The position numbers were made by a program, and so were the translations under genes. Below the pieces are notes generated by a model. That model made no database searches and was not told where the DNA came from. It saw nothing but the letters and a program-made list of their open reading frames with translations. This document shows positions 32,288-33,984 of a stretch of 33,984 nt of DNA, in pieces (position 1 is the first letter of the stretch; every line of letters starts with the position of its first letter). This stretch comes from RGIG8767 sp964531805. GTDB lineage: Bacteria; Bacillota; Clostridia; Lachnospirales; Lachnospiraceae. The stretch is from NCBI GenBank assembly GCA_964531805.1, contig CAZHGE010000021.1:1-33984 (forward strand), read 5' to 3'.

Positions 32288-33262
32288 ATGTGTACCGCAA
32301 TCAGTTTTAACACGAAAGACCATTACTTTGGAAGAAATATGGATTATGAGTTTTCTTATGAAGAATCCGTTACCGTAACGCCACGTAATTATCCTTTTAT
32401 CTTTCGTAAGGTTAAACCATTATACGAGCATTATGCTATGCTTGGAGTAGCTTATGTTGTAGATGATTTTCCTCTTTATTATGATGCGACGAATGAAAAA
32501 GGACTCAGCATGGCAGGACTGAATTTTCCTGATAATGCGGTATACCATGTAGAATTAGATGATAAAGATAATGTGGCACCTTTTGAGTTCATTCCCTGGG
32601 TGTTAGGACAGTGTGCAACTATAGAAGAATGTAAAGAATTGCTTTCACGTATGAATATGGTAAAGATACATTTTAGTGAGGAACTTCTTTTATCGCCACT
32701 GCACTGGATTATTTCGGATAGAGAAAGTTCCATTACTGTGGAATCCATAAAGGATGGACTTAAGGTATATGACAATCCAATTGGAGTATTAACCAATAAT
32801 CCCCCTTTCGAGACTCAGATGTTTATGCTGAATAATTATATGAATTTGTCAAAAGAACATCCACAGAATCATTTTTCCAAGGAACTTAAGCTCCATGCTT
32901 ACAGCAGGGGAATGGGCGCTATGGGATTACCGGGGGATTTATCATCCGCATCCCGTTTTATAAAGGCATCTTTTACAAAACTAAATTCTGTTTGTGGAGA
33001 TTCTGAGTCAGAAAGTATCAGTCAGTTTTTTCATATTCTTACTTCAGTAGAGCAACAGCGTGGTTGTGTGCATATAGGTGAGGAAAAATATGAACTTACG
33101 ATTTACAGCAGCTGTTGTAATACAGATAAGGGAATCTATTATTACACGACATATGAAAACAGTCAGATTACGGCGGTGGATATGTACAGAGAAAATCTGG
33201 ATGGGGATAAACCAGTAACTTATCCTTTGGTTACTGGACAACAGATTAGTTGGCAGAATTAG
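32288..33262 (+). CDS. bsh: Choloylglycine hydrolase family protein (bile salt hydrolase candidate)
   Basis: This 324-residue enzyme is an N-terminal nucleophile (Ntn) amidase. After Met removal C2 would be the nucleophile; R16, D19, N79, N171 and R223 occupy the positions of the known catalytic set (the family places these a few residues higher because of a two-residue shorter start). The NMDYEFS, GLSMAGLNF, LTNNP and SSASRFI segments match the bile salt hydrolase/penicillin V acylase family. It should deconjugate glycine- or taurine-bile salts, or cleave penicillin V; the sequence alone does not settle which. A GAAGGAG site precedes the ATG. It has its own promoter and stands alone, with MntP-like gene downstream. 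Confidence 0.93.
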   Translation: MCTAISFNTKDHYFGRNMDYEFSYEESVTVTPRNYPFIFRKVKPLYEHYAMLGVAYVVDDFPLYYDATNEKGLSMAGLNFPDNAVYHVELDDKDNVAPFEFIPWVLGQCATIEECKELLSRMNMVKIHFSEELLLSPLHWIISDRESSITVESIKDGLKVYDNPIGVLTNNPPFETQMFMLNNYMNLSKEHPQNHFSKELKLHAYSRGMGAMGLPGDLSSASRFIKASFTKLNSVCGDSESESISQFFHILTSVEQQRGCVHIGEEKYELTIYSSCCNTDKGIYYYTTYENSQITAVDMYRENLDGDKPVTYPLVTGQQISWQN

Positions 33263-33294
33263 GTTGACAGAAATTGTTCTTTTGCAATAATATA

Positions 33295-33324
33295 TTCCCA
33301 CGTATGGTTTTTACTGTATGTGGG
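33295..33324 (+). other. Hairpin between the hydrolase and MntP-like genes
   Basis: TCCCAC near 33296 pairs with GTGGGA near 33319 with further G-U pairing inside, followed by TTTTC. It may be a weak terminator of the hydrolase gene or a leader element of the next gene. The yybP-ykoY manganese riboswitch consensus is not visible here. Confidence 0.4.
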
Positions 33325-33361
33325 ATTTTCGACTTCACAGGAAAGAGTTGGAGGATAAGTG

Positions 33362-33949
33362 ATGGAGTGGAGTTTTGTGTTTGTGATTCAAAGTGTGATG
33401 CTTGGTGTGGGGCTTGCCATGGATGCGTTTTCTGTATCGTTAGCAAATGGATTGAATGAGCCCAAAATGAAAGTAAAGCGAATGTGTCTGATTTCAGGTG
33501 TGTTTGCTTTTTTTCAGGCATTGATGCCTCTTACAGGATGGTTTTGCGTACATAATCTGGTAAAGTTTTTTGCCGTATTTGAGAAGTTTATCCCATGGAT
33601 TGCCTTGATCTTACTTGCATTTATCGGCGGTAAGATGCTCTTAGAAGGTATTCGTAATAAAGAGGGTGATGAAGAAAATGAAAGTGGTCTAGGTTTTAAA
33701 CTGTTGCTGATACAGGGGATTGCCACTTCCATTGATGCTTTATCCGTTGGATTTACTATTTCAGAATATGGATTTATAATGGCACTTATAAGTGCTTTGA
33801 TTATTGCAGCAGTTACCTTTGTAATCTGCATGGCTGGTATTGTAATCGGTAAGAAATTTGGTACGAAGCTGGCAAATAAAGCATCCATTTTGGGTGGAGT
33901 GATTTTAATTGTGATTGGACTTGAGATATTTATTACAGGGGTGTTCTAA
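33362..33949 (+). CDS. mntP: MntP-like manganese efflux pump
   Basis: With the ATG at 33362 (GGAGGAT five bases upstream) the protein is 195 residues; an in-frame GTG at 33359 is less likely. It has about six hydrophobic helices in two similar halves, each with an Asp motif: MDAFSVSLANG near residue 20 and IDALSVGFTIS near residue 125. This arrangement is the MntP/DUF204 signature for Mn2+ export. It stands 99 bases after the hydrolase gene. Confidence 0.9.
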   Translation: MEWSFVFVIQSVMLGVGLAMDAFSVSLANGLNEPKMKVKRMCLISGVFAFFQALMPLTGWFCVHNLVKFFAVFEKFIPWIALILLAFIGGKMLLEGIRNKEGDEENESGLGFKLLLIQGIATSIDALSVGFTISEYGFIMALISALIIAAVTFVICMAGIVIGKKFGTKLANKASILGGVILIVIGLEIFITGVF

Positions 33950-33950
33950 A

Positions 33951-33984
33951 GTGTTGCAGACATTTTGCCAGTATCTTTATAAGG
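33951..33984 (+). CDS. Possible start of a next gene (runs off window)
   Basis: GTG at 33951 opens a frame to the window edge (VLQTFCQYLYK), with AGGGG at 33937 as a possible ribosome site. Eleven codons are too few to name a family, so this is only a possibility; the stretch may simply be intergenic. Confidence 0.3.
   Translation, partial: MLQTFCQYLYK

Noticed and set aside
33263..33361. yybP-ykoY manganese riboswitch before the MntP-like gene
   Set aside because: This riboswitch often precedes mntP, but the conserved motif is not visible; only a short weak hairpin is present in a 99-base gap.

Overview
The window is typical of a low-GC, Gram-positive gut Clostridia chromosome, most likely Lachnospiraceae. 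The signs are strong AGGAG-type ribosome sites, compact same-strand operons, purine synthesis with separate AICAR transformylase and IMP cyclohydrolase genes, a GPH-type sugar symporter, a bile-salt-hydrolase-like gene and a GNAT family typical of this group. I cannot fix genus or species without a search.

Layout. 1-1777: end of a purine operon (PurO-like IMP cyclohydrolase, cut by the window edge, then stand-alone AICAR transformylase). 1778-1913: leader with hairpins and a micro-ORF. 1914-5461: cardiolipin synthase, a sugar-nucleotide-type nucleotidyltransferase and D-lactate dehydrogenase. 5479-7540: three consecutive single-pass membrane proteins, two with N-terminal zinc ribbons, that look like a diverged paralogous set of unknown function. 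7577-7725: a bidirectional terminator, a tRNA-Pro with anticodon AGG on the minus strand, and its promoter. 7835-10743: DEAD-box RNA helicase with an Arg/Gly/Asp-rich tail, coupled to an RlmD/TrmA-type rRNA uracil methyltransferase. 10744-11403: about 660 bases without a convincing gene, rich in short perfect palindromes, with a terminator and a 12-base tandem repeat. 11404-12748: a HipBA/CtkA-like pair (HTH regulator plus HipA-fold kinase) with a promoter/operator. 12968-14178: NUDIX hydrolase and GNAT acetyltransferase.

14429-20558 is a beta-galactoside module: a divergent AraC regulator, a GPH symporter, a two-subunit LacL/LacM-type beta-galactosidase whose genes overlap by 17 bases, and a second AraC regulator in the same operon. 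It is flanked on both sides by close GNAT paralogues (13636-14178 and 20645-21172), which suggests insertion between, or duplication around, the module. 21262-25210: a two-pass membrane protein, a SpoU-type RNA methyltransferase (minus) and an ABC exporter pair. 25192-27069 (minus): a CrtI-like FAD oxidoreductase with a cysteine-rich C-terminal extension. 27232-29447: a thioredoxin-fold YyaL/DUF255 protein split by a 100-N assembly gap flanked by repeated sequence; removing the repeated segment and the gap restores one intact 668-residue frame. 29537-33949: HD-GYP phosphodiesterase with a membrane sensor, pyridoxamine kinase, a choloylglycine-hydrolase-family enzyme and an MntP-like manganese exporter; the start of another gene may run off the right edge.

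The most distinctive elements are the zinc-ribbon trio, the palindrome-rich spacer beside the HipBA-like pair, the GNAT-bracketed LacLM module with candidate AraC half-sites, the A34 proline tRNA and the oxidoreductase with a probable Fe-S tail. Most other genes are ordinary housekeeping or metabolic genes.
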